NCBI GenBank assembly: GCA_029194665.1
Contig: JARFXO010000001.1
Coordinates: 62,001 to 126,000 of the forward strand
Direction of reading: 5' to 3'
Length of the DNA: 64,000 nucleotides
From: Nitrospira sp.
Lineage (GTDB): Bacteria; Nitrospirota; Nitrospiria; Nitrospirales; Nitrospiraceae
Made by a program: the position numbers and the translations under genes. This document shows positions 34,556 through 43,906 of this stretch, in pieces (position 1 is the stretch's first letter; every line of letters starts with the position of its first letter). The notes under the pieces are model-generated. The model searched no databases. It saw only the letters and a list, made by a program, of their open reading frames with translations, and was not told the DNA's origin.

Positions 34556-34574
34556 CAGAATCCTTGAGGTGATG

Positions 34575-36275
34575 ATGTCGGCTGTGTTGCTTGTGCCGCT
34601 GCTTCCATTGGTGACCGCTCTTATCGTGAGCGTCGGTCCAGAAGCCACGCGCCACGCTCGCGCGAAGATCGCTGGCTGGCCGATCGGCGCGGCTTTCTGC
34701 GGCGCCATCGCCACGTTGTATGTGGTGGCCACGGAAGGCCCGATTACGCTTCGATTGTACGATCCGGTCGCGTCCACGGTGTTGGCCGTCCCGATCGGCC
34801 TCTACGTCGACCGGTTGAGCGCGATCATGATGGTGTTGATCTCGGGCATCGGCACGATCATTTACACCTTCTCCGTCGAGTATATGTACCAGGATTTGCA
34901 CGAGCGGCGGTATCTCGCCTTGATCGGGGTGGCCCTGTTTGTCCTCCTCTGCATGGTGTCCAGCGCGAATCTATTGATGTTGTTCATCCTCTGGCAGGTG
35001 CTGAGTTACCTCCTGTATCTCCTCGTCCACAATCATAGCCACCAAGAGACGCTGAAAAGTGCGTTTCGCACCTTCACGCTCTTGCGGGTCGGTGATGTCG
35101 CTTTCTTGGGCGGGACCGTGCTCGCATACTCGCTGTACGGCACGCTGGAATTTCCTGACCTCTTTGCCGTCGCCGTGCAATCGACGGCCACCGTGTCCCT
35201 GTTCCCTGGTCTCGAATTCAACGGGGCGACGGCAGTCACCTTGCTGCTCCTTGTCGGCGGAATGAGTAAGTCCGCTCAGTTTCCATTTTACGGCTGGCTT
35301 CCCCGCTATCTCTATGCCCCGACGTCCGTGACCGCCTTACTCCACGCGGGTATCATCAATGCCGCGGGCTTTCTCATCAATCGCCTCGCCCCGCTCTTTG
35401 GGATGAGCTCCACCACTCTGCACATCGCCCTCGTCATCGGGACGTTGACGGCTATTCTCGGCGCAACCATGATGCTGGTGCAAAACGACATCAAGAACAT
35501 GCTCGGTTTTTCGACGATCGGCCAAATGGGCTACATGGTCATGGAATGCGGCTTGGGAGCCTTCTCGTTGGCTGTGTTCCACCTGATCGCCCACGGTCTG
35601 TTCAAAGCGACGGTGTTCTTGTACAGCGGGAATGTCATTCACAAGGCGAGACAAGAACCGGTAGTCCCGCATCCAGGACAGGAGGCGAAAGAGGAAAGCT
35701 ATTCGCCTCTAACCTGGACGACGGGATTTCTCACGACCCTGCTGATTCCCTTGCTGATTCTATTTGCGACTAACGGCGTGTTACATATTCCACTGCTGGA
35801 GTCTCAGGGCACCGTGATTTTTCTCTTTTTCATCTGGATCACGTCCTCGCAAGCGATCTTGACGCTGACCCGCTTGCGGGCCGTCGCATCTTGGAAGGTG
35901 TCTGCGGCGATGCTGGTGACCCTTCTGTTCATCGTGTTTGTCTATCTGTTTGCCGTTGAATCGTTCACGGCGTTCCTGTATCCCAACCCCGACGAGGTTG
36001 CTTCATACTTCAAGGCCGGCGATCTTCCGGACTGGCTCTTCGACCTCCTGCTCGTGGCATCGACCATGGTGACGATTGGGGGCTGGATCTATCTGTACAT
36101 GAGGGCCCATGGCCGGACCCTGTGGACGCCGGCCTGGATTAACAGCGTCCGGTTTCACCTCTATGTGCTGTTCCTGAATCGACTCTATATGGACGCGATC
36201 CTCTATCGAGTCAGTCACACCCTCACATCCGCCATTCAACGCTTGGATAAGCGCGCCCGCGAACGCTCGATTTGA
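34575..36275 (+). CDS. dabB: NuoL-like proton-channel subunit of the inorganic-carbon pump, copy 1
   Basis: The protein has 566 residues with about 14 membrane helices. Core motifs of the NuoL/MrpA antiporter-like family are present: GLYVDRLSAIMMVLISGIGT, GGMSKSAQFPFYGWLPRYL, LLHAGIINAAGFLINRLAPL and DIKNMLGFSTIGQMGYM, with the buried Lys and His residues used for proton transfer. There is no fused complex I context. In DAB systems such a protein (DabB) couples ion flow to the DabA subunit for CO2/bicarbonate uptake. The ATG at 34575 is chosen for its spacing to GAGG at 34566-34569; 34572 is also possible. A close paralogue follows. Confidence 0.85.
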   Translation: MSAVLLVPLLPLVTALIVSVGPEATRHARAKIAGWPIGAAFCGAIATLYVVATEGPITLRLYDPVASTVLAVPIGLYVDRLSAIMMVLISGIGTIIYTFSVEYMYQDLHERRYLALIGVALFVLLCMVSSANLLMLFILWQVLSYLLYLLVHNHSHQETLKSAFRTFTLLRVGDVAFLGGTVLAYSLYGTLEFPDLFAVAVQSTATVSLFPGLEFNGATAVTLLLLVGGMSKSAQFPFYGWLPRYLYAPTSVTALLHAGIINAAGFLINRLAPLFGMSSTTLHIALVIGTLTAILGATMMLVQNDIKNMLGFSTIGQMGYMVMECGLGAFSLAVFHLIAHGLFKATVFLYSGNVIHKARQEPVVPHPGQEAKEESYSPLTWTTGFLTTLLIPLLILFATNGVLHIPLLESQGTVIFLFFIWITSSQAILTLTRLRAVASWKVSAAMLVTLLFIVFVYLFAVESFTAFLYPNPDEVASYFKAGDLPDWLFDLLLVASTMVTIGGWIYLYMRAHGRTLWTPAWINSVRFHLYVLFLNRLYMDAILYRVSHTLTSAIQRLDKRARERSI

Positions 36276-36490
36276 TCGGCACCGGCATGGCGACGTGGAG
36301 GTGAGATCGCAGCATCTCGGAAGACAGAGCGGCGAGGCGGACAACGGCGCATGAGGAGGGATCGGCGCCGAGTCTCTGCTTGACGAATAGAGAGAGCCCG
36401 TATTAATGGTTAGCCGCCCACCGTTGCGCGAGGTGGGCCTGGCGCCTGACTGAGAGAAGACGAAGGCTTTCAACCATCCGTGAGAATGCC
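36276..36490 (+). promoter_or_regulatory. Gap between the two NuoL-like genes with candidate promoter and hairpin
   Basis: TTGACG at 36380-36385 and TATTAA at 36401-36406 (spacer 15) repeat the boxes found before the first copy. A perfect 7-bp hairpin, GCCCACC (36416-36422) with GGTGGGC (36432-36438), lies between these and the start codon. There is no T-tract. The second copy may therefore be expressed separately. Confidence 0.35.
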
Positions 36491-38197
36491 ATGCTCCTGT
36501 CGTTCGTGCTAATTGTCCCGCTTCTCTTACTCATCGCCGCCGGCGTCGTGATGAGGGGTGGTGACACAACACGTTCCATCCACACGAAGGCTGCCGCCTG
36601 TCTCGTCGGTCTGGCCTTCTTGGGTGCCATCGGCACGCTGACCCTCGTCTCATCGCAGGGACCCGTCACCGTTCGGTTCTACGATCCTGCTTCCGTCGCA
36701 TCCTTCATTATTCCCATCGGTTTCTATGTCGATCGGCTGAGCGCGGTCATGATGACGTTGATCACCGGCGTCAGCACCATCATTTACTGCTACTCGACCG
36801 GCTACATGTACCAGGATCGTCATGCGCGCCGGTATCTCACCTTGATTTGTCTGACGGACTTCGTGTTGATCTGCATGGTCTCGAGCGGGAACCTCATGAT
36901 GCTGTTTCTCTTTTGGCAGCTCCTCAGCTACCTGCTCTACTTGCTCGCGCACAACCATGTGCATGCCGCGACGTTGGCCGGCGCGTTCAAAACGTTTACG
37001 CTGTTGCGTATCGCCGATACGGCGTTTCTTGCCGGCATTGTCCTCGCCTATCAACTCTACGGGACCCTCGAATTCCAAGAGCTGTTTGCAAGAGCGGCCG
37101 CCACGCCCATGACCCTCTCGATTCTGCCTGGGATGGATATCAACGCGACAACGGCGGTGACCTTGCTCTTCTTCATCGGCGCGATGGGCAAATCAGCTCA
37201 GTTTCCTCTGCATCTGTGGCTGCCGGGCTCGCTCTTCGCCCCCACCCCGGTCCACGCATTGTTGCACGCCGGCATCATCAACGCCGGAGGCTTTCTCATC
37301 AACCGACTCGCCCCGCTCTTCGGAATGAGTTCAGCCACGCTGCATCTGGCCTTTATCATCGGAACCCTGACGGCCACCCTTGGCGCCACAATGATGCTGG
37401 CGCAAACCGACATCAAGAAGACGCTCGGCTTCTCGACGATCGGCCAAATGGGTTACATGATCATGGAATGCGGCTTGGGAGCCTTTTCGCTGGCCGTGTT
37501 CCACTTGATCGCCCACGGATTGTTCAAGGCAACCGTCTTCTTGAATTGCGGCAACGTCATCCATAAGGCGCGACAGGAGCCCCATTTTCCCCATGTGGAC
37601 CATGAGGGCGAGGAGGTGGGATTCTCCCGCTTAACGTGGTCGACCGGCTTTGTGACGACACTCTTTATTCCGTTGGTTATCCTATTGGTCACGCACGGAG
37701 TCCTGCACATTCCGTTGCTGGAATCCCATGGAAACGTCATTATCCTGTTTTTCATCTGGATCACGTCATCGCAAGCGATCTTGACGCTCACGCGACTTCG
37801 CGCTGTGGCCTCATGGAAGGTCTCGTCCGCCATGTTGCTGACGCTCCTCTTCATCGTGTTCGTCTATCTGATCGCAGTCGGATCGTTCACGTCATTTCTC
37901 TACCCGAATCCGGAAGAGGTGGCCGCGTACTTCAAGGCCGCCGATCTCCCGGATTGGCTCTTCGACCTCATTGTCGTGATCGCCGCGCTCATGACGATCT
38001 TGGGCTGGACCTACCTGTACATGCGTGCCCACGGTCGGACGGTCTGGATGCCGGCCTGGATCGACGACATCAGAGCTCGGCTCTATACGGTGTTCCTGAA
38101 TCGGATCTACGCTGATGAGCTCTATCAGGTGATCGGTTCGATGGCAGCGCAACTGATTCATCGGATTGATAAGTTGGAACGCGGGTGGTCTCGATGA
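36491..38197 (+). CDS. dabB: NuoL-like proton-channel subunit of the inorganic-carbon pump, copy 2
   Basis: The protein has 568 residues and is closely similar to the preceding one over its whole length: GFYVDRLSAVMMTLITGVST, GAMGKSAQFPLHLWLPGSLF, LLHAGIINAGGFLINRLAPL and IKKTLGFSTIGQMGYM. It arose by gene duplication. The stop overlaps the start of the NuoM-like gene (ATGA). Two antiporter-like subunits beside one DabA suggest a pump with more than one ion pathway, or alternative partners. Confidence 0.85.
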   Translation: MLLSFVLIVPLLLLIAAGVVMRGGDTTRSIHTKAAACLVGLAFLGAIGTLTLVSSQGPVTVRFYDPASVASFIIPIGFYVDRLSAVMMTLITGVSTIIYCYSTGYMYQDRHARRYLTLICLTDFVLICMVSSGNLMMLFLFWQLLSYLLYLLAHNHVHAATLAGAFKTFTLLRIADTAFLAGIVLAYQLYGTLEFQELFARAAATPMTLSILPGMDINATTAVTLLFFIGAMGKSAQFPLHLWLPGSLFAPTPVHALLHAGIINAGGFLINRLAPLFGMSSATLHLAFIIGTLTATLGATMMLAQTDIKKTLGFSTIGQMGYMIMECGLGAFSLAVFHLIAHGLFKATVFLNCGNVIHKARQEPHFPHVDHEGEEVGFSRLTWSTGFVTTLFIPLVILLVTHGVLHIPLLESHGNVIILFFIWITSSQAILTLTRLRAVASWKVSSAMLLTLLFIVFVYLIAVGSFTSFLYPNPEEVAAYFKAADLPDWLFDLIVVIAALMTILGWTYLYMRAHGRTVWMPAWIDDIRARLYTVFLNRIYADELYQVIGSMAAQLIHRIDKLERGWSR

Positions 38198-39501
38198 CGG
38201 ATCTGCTCATACCATGGCTGTTGACCGGTGTTCCGTTTGTCGGTGCGCTCGTGTGTCTGGCCTGTTGGTCCGATCCCTACCGGGTGAGGATGTCCACGAT
38301 CGTCTGGTCCGTCATCAGCCTGGCGTCGATCGCCGGAGTTGCCGAATGGTTTCCGACTCCACCCGATGGTCTCTTACCGCTCTATTTGCTGCCGCTCGCA
38401 GCCGTGGTGTCCGCATTAGGCCAGCCGGTTCACGAAACCCATCGGCTCTCCTGGATCATGACCTTGGTCTTTCTCGGTTTGGGAATGGGCCTGCTCACCG
38501 CCGGGAATTCGGTCGGTCTGTTGTGCCTGATCTCGGTCATGCTGACCATCATGCTCCTCCTATACCGACACCACACCACGCTTTGGCCCATCTCCTGGTG
38601 GGGTATCGGCTGCTTCGCGGTCGCTGTCGGGGGCGCGGGACTTTCTCTCATGACGGGACCGCCTATCTCATCGGTGGCATCCTTGGCGACCTGTGCCGTG
38701 CTGTTGCCGCTCATGCCTTTTCATCATGGCTACCTCACAGCTCTGACCAGGCTGCCTGGTAGCTTGCCGTCGTTTATTGTGTTGCTGTTGCCGGTGCTGG
38801 GCCTTCACGAATTGGCGACAGCCATGCCGACGATGCCGGACGACTTTGTCGCGTTCATCAGCCTGGCGGCCCTGATTAGCGCTCTGTACGGTGCGATCAA
38901 GGCATTAGCCCAGTCGCGTGTCCGCCTCTTGGTCGGCTACGGCAGCGTCTCGTTCTTTTCGATCCTCTGGTGGTTTGTGGCTGGGGCCCACAGGGCGAAC
39001 GCGCGCGCGGCCGTCCTGGCCGGAGCAGTCGGTCTCGCGACGAGCGGATTGTTGGTGGCTTGGCAGGTGATCCGCACCAGATACGGCGATGATGTGGACC
39101 CGCAGGCCATCAGGGGCCTGGCCGCGGCGATGCCGAAATATGCGGTCTTGTTATCTCTGTTGGGTCTTGCGGCGATGGGAATTCCTCCCTTCGGGGTCTT
39201 CGCGGGGTTCATGGGGTTGCTGCTGACCGCTCCGCCCTTTTCAACGATCGGCCTGTTCATCGCGCTCGCGGCCTGGCTGGCCGCCTCGTGGTATATCATG
39301 CAGATGGTGCAACAGCTGCTCTTCGGCGCCCACCGGTCAGATTTGCGCTACGCGGATCTCCGTCATCCAGAATTTACTTCCCTGCTGATCGTGGTGCTGG
39401 CGTTGCTGGCGCTCGGCTTGGCCCCGACGAGCTTGTATGCGCCGGATCAGACTCCGAATGAGACTGCCGCTATGGAGCAACCTCTCTCATGGAACCGCTA
39501 G
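38194..39501 (+). CDS. Short NuoM/NuoN-like membrane subunit
   Basis: The protein has 435 residues and about 12 membrane helices. The C-terminal half keeps the pattern IRGLAAAMPKYAVLLSLLGL followed by AAMGIPPFGVFAGFMGLL, typical of NuoM/N-type subunits (GLPP...GF motif). The N-terminal half is poorly conserved. It is shorter than NuoM. It overlaps both neighbours by 4 and 13 bp, so it belongs to the pump operon and probably sits beside the NuoL-like proteins in the membrane complex. Confidence 0.75.
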   Translation: MTDLLIPWLLTGVPFVGALVCLACWSDPYRVRMSTIVWSVISLASIAGVAEWFPTPPDGLLPLYLLPLAAVVSALGQPVHETHRLSWIMTLVFLGLGMGLLTAGNSVGLLCLISVMLTIMLLLYRHHTTLWPISWWGIGCFAVAVGGAGLSLMTGPPISSVASLATCAVLLPLMPFHHGYLTALTRLPGSLPSFIVLLLPVLGLHELATAMPTMPDDFVAFISLAALISALYGAIKALAQSRVRLLVGYGSVSFFSILWWFVAGAHRANARAAVLAGAVGLATSGLLVAWQVIRTRYGDDVDPQAIRGLAAAMPKYAVLLSLLGLAAMGIPPFGVFAGFMGLLLTAPPFSTIGLFIALAAWLAASWYIMQMVQQLLFGAHRSDLRYADLRHPEFTSLLIVVLALLALGLAPTSLYAPDQTPNETAAMEQPLSWNR

Positions 39502-42500
39502 GGCACGTTCCTGACAGTGAATCCAGGCGAATGGAATTGCGCGGCGTCGTCCGCCTTGCGGGGGAAGTCATCGCGCAGTACTGGCCGATGCGGACCTTCG
39601 TGCACCACAATCCCTTGCACAGCATCGAATATTTGCCGTTTGAAGAAGCCGTCAAGCGAGGGAAGCAGTTTATGAACGGCAACGGCTACCTTCCCGGCCA
39701 TCTGTATCGTGAGTACCTCAAGACCGGTCGAATCCGCCCGACTCATCTCGATGACGCACTCCAGACGCGAGTCATCGATCGACCTGTGACCATCGGATCG
39801 CACCAGGTCACGCAGGGTTCGGTTTTGCGCACCTGTCTGGCTGAAGGACTTTGTGCTCCGGCCATCGAACCGCTTGACGATCAACTCGATGATCCCGACA
39901 GGCCGATGATCGAGGCCCTCGTCCGTAAGTTGGAGCTCGTCCTCCGTCCGTTCTCACTGGATGATCGAGTCCGCAAGGTCGTGGATGAGAACCAAGGCGC
40001 GCTGTGCCGATGGCTTACGCTTTCGCACTGGTGCGACGATACGCTCGGCACACAAATCGTCCCTCAGATCAATGAACAAATGATCAAGTGGTGCGGCGCC
40101 TTCCTGGACGAAGGTCATGCCACCTGGACCATGCCGGGTCGTGAAAAGGGTCTGTATGAAGCCTGGAAGGCCATGGCTTCCCACGAATGGTCTCCCTGTG
40201 GAATCAGAGATAGTTGCAGGAAGATCGCCCGGCTGCCGGACCATCCCGAAGACGCCCTCCTCGAACACCTGGATGCGATGGGGATTCCCTCCGATCTATT
40301 ACAAGATTACTTATCGTTACAATTGACCGCGCTGCCAGGCTGGGCCGGCTTCATCAAGTGGCGTGGAGAAGAACGTGACTACCCCTGGCAGCAAGCTTAC
40401 CCGGTCGGTCTCGTGAAGTTTCTGGCGATCCGTCTCTGGTACGCGCGAGAATTGGTCCAACAGACTTGCAAGGACCAGCTCGGCATCGACGGACGATACG
40501 AGTCCGTCATGGCCTATATGCGCGACTATCCAGAAGAATATTATCTCCGACGGCAGCGGGTGACAGGACGGTTGCCCGCTCTCTACGCCGAGGAAGTCGA
40601 CCGGCTCTCGCATCGGAAGGGGCATAACTGGAATGATGTCCTCGGGAGGTATCGTGCCGAAGTCATACCCCGTCTGCAGGCGGCCGTTCGTCGCGCGGCG
40701 GCGCGTCGACTTCTCGCCTTGGCCCGTTCATTGAACATTGATGCAACCGCTCTCGTCGAAAGTGTCCCTGCGGACCTCACGCAAGTCGTCGACTGGATGG
40801 AAGCGTTTCCCGAATCAGACCATGGACCGGTGTGGCTCAAGGCCCTGGAGGCTGGCTACCAGGAACAGTTGCTAGGACAATTACGCGCGCGTACTGAGAA
40901 GACCGCTCCCGCTGAGCCGGCGCGCCCGTCCTCACAATCGGTCTACTGTATCGACGTGCGCTCCGAACCGTTCCGTCGCCATCTCGAATCGGTCGGCCCA
41001 CATGAGACCTATGGTTTCGCCGGCTTCTTTGCCGCCTTCATACGCTATCGGGCTTGGGGAAAGGAGCATGATACCGAACAGTTCCCGGTGATCATGCGGG
41101 CGAAGAATGAGGTCCGGGAGGTTCCGCGCAGCTATCTCGATCAGAAGGTATCGCTGCACGCGGCGCGGGCCAAGTGGGTGCATGCGGGTCATACCCTCTT
41201 GCACGATCTGAAAGAAAATGTCGTGACCCCCTATGTTATGGTGGAATCGCTCGGCTGGTTTTACGGCTTGCCGATTTTCGGCAAGACATTGATTCCGGCC
41301 CTCTATCAGCGCTGGACCGCCTGGTTGCGACGCCTGTTCGTTCCCTCTCTGGCTACTACGTTGACGATAGACAAGCTGGCGCCTGGTGAAACGGCGGAAA
41401 TGCTCGAAACGGAACAACAGGCCGTGATCAGAGAGGCCTTACACGAGCAGCTCGGACTCCGGGGTTTCCGCATCACGCCCGCGCTTGTCGAAGGCTTGCG
41501 CCAGCGCGCGCTGACGGCGGACGGAGATCCGGAGCCGCCGATCGATGCGGAAGAGATTGAGCGGGTTGGACTGACGCCGGAGACGATCAACGCTTTTGTC
41601 GAAACCCTGCGGCGGCAATACGACCTGACGGCGCGATCGACGTCACGACACAGGGAACGGCTCACCAGGACCGGTTTCACCTTGGAAGAACAGGTCATGA
41701 CCGTCGATACGGCACTTCGTATGATGGGGCTGACCAAGAACTTCGCGCGACTCGTCCTCTTCTGCGCCCATGGGAGCACGTCGGACAACAATCCCTACGA
41801 ATCCGCGCTCGATTGCGGAGCCTGCGGCGGCAATGAGGGTAAGCCCAATGCACGTGCCCTCGCGGTGATGGCGAATAATCTCAAAGTCCGCGAGCGAATC
41901 GCCAAACATGGGATCGACATCCCATCCGATACGCATTTTCTCGCCGGTCAGATGGACACGACGACCGATGCCATACAGCTTTTCGACCTCGAAGACGCTC
42001 CGTCCACCCATCGCGCGGACATTGCTCGACTCCAAGAAGACCTCAAAGAAGCCTCCGCGCTCACTAGTCAAGAACGCTGTGGTCGTTTTCCCGATATCCA
42101 ACCAGGTGTCACGGAGAAGGAAGCCGAGGCGCATGTCCGCAGGCGGAGCGTGGACTGGAGTCAAGTCAGACCGGAATGGGGCCTGTCAAACAATACGTCG
42201 TTCCTCATCGGGCGGCGCGAACTGACGAAAGGCTTAGACCTGGGGGGCCGCGTCTTCCTGCAATCGTACGATTATCGAGAAGATCCTAGTAATCGACTGC
42301 TTGAAGTGTTGCTCACAGCCCCGCAGGTCGTGGCGCAGTGGATCAACATGGAACACTACTTTTCCGCGGTGGACAACGAGGTCTACGGCAGTGGGAGCAA
42401 GATCTACCATAATGTGGTTGGTCGGCTCGGGATCATGTCCGGGCCATGGAGCGATCTCCGGCTTGGATTAGCCAGACAAACCGTCATGAGCGGCGAAGGC

Positions 42501-42740
42501 GCGTACCACGAGCCGATGCGACTGTTGACGATCGTTGAGGTTCCACGGAAAGGAATCGAGAAACTCATTGCGCGCCATGAAATACTTCAGCACTATTATC
42601 ACAACGAGTGGGTCCATCTGGTGGTGCTCGATCCCGAGGACCGGGTTTGGTATCGCTATCGTCCCGATGGGACGTGGCACCCGATCGTAATAGCCTTAGA
42701 AGGGGCATCGGTTCGAGAAGGGATAGAAACCAGCCCGTGA
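39489..42740 (+). CDS. dabA: DabA-family inorganic-carbon transporter subunit (DUF2309)
   Basis: The protein has 1083 residues. The zinc site of DabA, distantly like a beta-carbonic anhydrase, can be seen: C487 and D489 in YCIDVRSEPFRRH, H761 in CAHGSTSDNNPYESALD and C776 in DCGACGG. The 15-residue spacing between the last two equals that of the characterised Halothiobacillus protein (from memory). DabA acts at the inner membrane with DabB, converting incoming CO2 to bicarbonate in an energy-coupled way. The start lies inside the end of the NuoM-like gene. A PII gene follows after 13 bp. The family size is usually 800-1100, so it is complete. Confidence 0.92.
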   Translation: MEPLGHVPDSESRRMELRGVVRLAGEVIAQYWPMRTFVHHNPLHSIEYLPFEEAVKRGKQFMNGNGYLPGHLYREYLKTGRIRPTHLDDALQTRVIDRPVTIGSHQVTQGSVLRTCLAEGLCAPAIEPLDDQLDDPDRPMIEALVRKLELVLRPFSLDDRVRKVVDENQGALCRWLTLSHWCDDTLGTQIVPQINEQMIKWCGAFLDEGHATWTMPGREKGLYEAWKAMASHEWSPCGIRDSCRKIARLPDHPEDALLEHLDAMGIPSDLLQDYLSLQLTALPGWAGFIKWRGEERDYPWQQAYPVGLVKFLAIRLWYARELVQQTCKDQLGIDGRYESVMAYMRDYPEEYYLRRQRVTGRLPALYAEEVDRLSHRKGHNWNDVLGRYRAEVIPRLQAAVRRAAARRLLALARSLNIDATALVESVPADLTQVVDWMEAFPESDHGPVWLKALEAGYQEQLLGQLRARTEKTAPAEPARPSSQSVYCIDVRSEPFRRHLESVGPHETYGFAGFFAAFIRYRAWGKEHDTEQFPVIMRAKNEVREVPRSYLDQKVSLHAARAKWVHAGHTLLHDLKENVVTPYVMVESLGWFYGLPIFGKTLIPALYQRWTAWLRRLFVPSLATTLTIDKLAPGETAEMLETEQQAVIREALHEQLGLRGFRITPALVEGLRQRALTADGDPEPPIDAEEIERVGLTPETINAFVETLRRQYDLTARSTSRHRERLTRTGFTLEEQVMTVDTALRMMGLTKNFARLVLFCAHGSTSDNNPYESALDCGACGGNEGKPNARALAVMANNLKVRERIAKHGIDIPSDTHFLAGQMDTTTDAIQLFDLEDAPSTHRADIARLQEDLKEASALTSQERCGRFPDIQPGVTEKEAEAHVRRRSVDWSQVRPEWGLSNNTSFLIGRRELTKGLDLGGRVFLQSYDYREDPSNRLLEVLLTAPQVVAQWINMEHYFSAVDNEVYGSGSKIYHNVVGRLGIMSGPWSDLRLGLARQTVMSGEGAYHEPMRLLTIVEVPRKGIEKLIARHEILQHYYHNEWVHLVVLDPEDRVWYRYRPDGTWHPIVIALEGASVREGIETSP

Positions 42741-42753
42741 AAGGAGTGTATTG

Positions 42754-43092
42754 ATGGGATTAACCTTGCATCAGATGAAGGAAATCCGCGTGATCGTCGC
42801 GGGAGAACACCGAGCGTTCGTCACCGATCTGTTGGATCGAGTGAAAGCGAGCGGCTACACGATTATCGGCAACGTGTCCGGAAAGGGTCACCACGGCGTG
42901 CGGGAGGCGCACTTCATGTCGAGCGAACAGGAGAGCCTCGAAATCATCTTGACCGTCGTGCCCGAAGACAAAGTCGAACCGATTCTCGCGGGTCTCCGTC
43001 CGCTCTTCGATCGGCATGCTGGACTTATGCTCGTCTCCGACGTGGCCGTGGGTAGGCAAGAATATTTCGGGAAGAAAGGCACTAAACCCTGA
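42754..43092 (+). CDS. PII-like regulatory protein of the carbon pump
   Basis: The protein has 112 residues. The ferredoxin-like PII fold is suggested by EIRVIVAGEHRAFVTDLLDR, then GYTIIGNVSGKGHHGVREAH (T-loop and start of B-loop region) and ILTVVPEDKVEPILAGLRPL. AAGGAG at 42741-42746 fixes the ATG at 42754. PII-like proteins are often encoded next to DabA and are thought to gate inorganic-carbon uptake by sensing adenine nucleotides or bicarbonate. The classic uridylylation Tyr context is not seen. Confidence 0.8.
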   Translation: MGLTLHQMKEIRVIVAGEHRAFVTDLLDRVKASGYTIIGNVSGKGHHGVREAHFMSSEQESLEIILTVVPEDKVEPILAGLRPLFDRHAGLMLVSDVAVGRQEYFGKKGTKP

Positions 43093-43093
43093 C

Positions 43094-43125
43094 GGCAAAG
43101 GCTCTGTTTGAGAAGAGCCGGCCGA
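43094..43125. terminator. Possible hairpin between convergent PII genes
   Basis: GGCTCT (43100-43105) and AGAGCC (43114-43119) form a short stem in the 134-bp gap between the pump operon and the convergent efflux operon. No T-tract follows, so the terminator role is weakly supported. Confidence 0.25.
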
Positions 43126-43226
43126 TTCGTCTATCAACCGGCAAGCCGCGAATCTGGCTCAGTCCTTTGATCCAACGGTCCAGCAGGTTGCTAGAGAGAC
43201 ACAGTATAGCTTTTCCGTCCACGACG

Positions 43227-43547
43227 CTACACATGCTCGTCACAAGGGAACGAAAAGACCTTGAGGGGAATCGGGGTGTCATGGGACGACGCTTTGCGTG
43301 TGGCATGCAGGGCTTGCAGCGCCGTGATCGCCTGATCGGCATGGTCGGAGGGGAGCACCGCAAAAATGATCGTATTGGTTTCGGGATTGAGGAAGGTCCC
43401 ATACACACGACCCGAGACCCCCTTTCCCAAGACGTTGCTCAGAACTGTGTAGGCCTTGACCCCGTTTCGCCCCAGGAGCTCCTCTAAGTCCCCTAACATC
43501 GAGTCTCGGGCCACAATGATGAGGGTTCTCATCTGCGTTTTATCCAT
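43227..43547 (-). CDS. PII-like protein linked to RND efflux operon, copy 1
   Basis: The protein has 106 residues: MRTLIIVARDSMLGDLEELL, then AYTVLSNVLGKGVSGRVYGT and TIIFAVLPSDHADQAITALQ. The shape fits the PII superfamily, in particular the small PII-like proteins found next to heavy-metal-type RND pumps (PII-NG group). It is the last gene of the permease-adaptor-outer-membrane-factor operon. The start at 43547 is supported by AGAAGGATGAG upstream. The paralogue at 53833-54153 differs at only six positions. Confidence 0.75.
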   Translation of the reverse strand: MDKTQMRTLIIVARDSMLGDLEELLGRNGVKAYTVLSNVLGKGVSGRVYGTFLNPETNTIIFAVLPSDHADQAITALQALHATRKASSHDTPIPLKVFSFPCDEHV

Positions 43548-43906
43548 CTGTTCTCATCCTTCTCGTCCGAATGGTTTGTGAGATCTGCCCTCTCCAACCC
43601 CCACGGGTGATTCCCCCTCCCGACCACCTATCTCAGTGCCGGTCTCAGTGCCGGTTCAGGGCTCAGTTTCTGGGCCAATGGACCACCATCTGTGCTCGTG
43701 GCCCCGCTCTATTACGGATAGGGGCCACGGTCCTGAGCGTCAGTCGAGGCGTTCTGGAGGCAATTAACTGAGCCATGGGTGGGCTCGAACTGGTGCTCTT
43801 CGCTGAGCCCGCTCGCCTTCCCTTCGTTCGTGCATCCGCTCTCGTGGGTTCCAGGCCAGCGACCCTGGTCCTGTTCTACCGCCGTGCAGGTTGCCGATGC
43901 AACCCC
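43548..43906. other. Gap between outer-membrane factor and PII-like genes, copy 1
   Basis: No gene is seen. An 8-bp perfect hairpin, GTGGCCCC (43698-43705) with GGGGCCAC (43721-43728), lies here. From 43824 on, the sequence is shared almost exactly with the second module. The part 43565-43823 is not. Confidence 0.45.

Noticed and set aside
43601-43665. CTCAGTGCCGGT direct repeats as a possible CRISPR or iteron
   Set aside because: Only two short copies without regular spacers.
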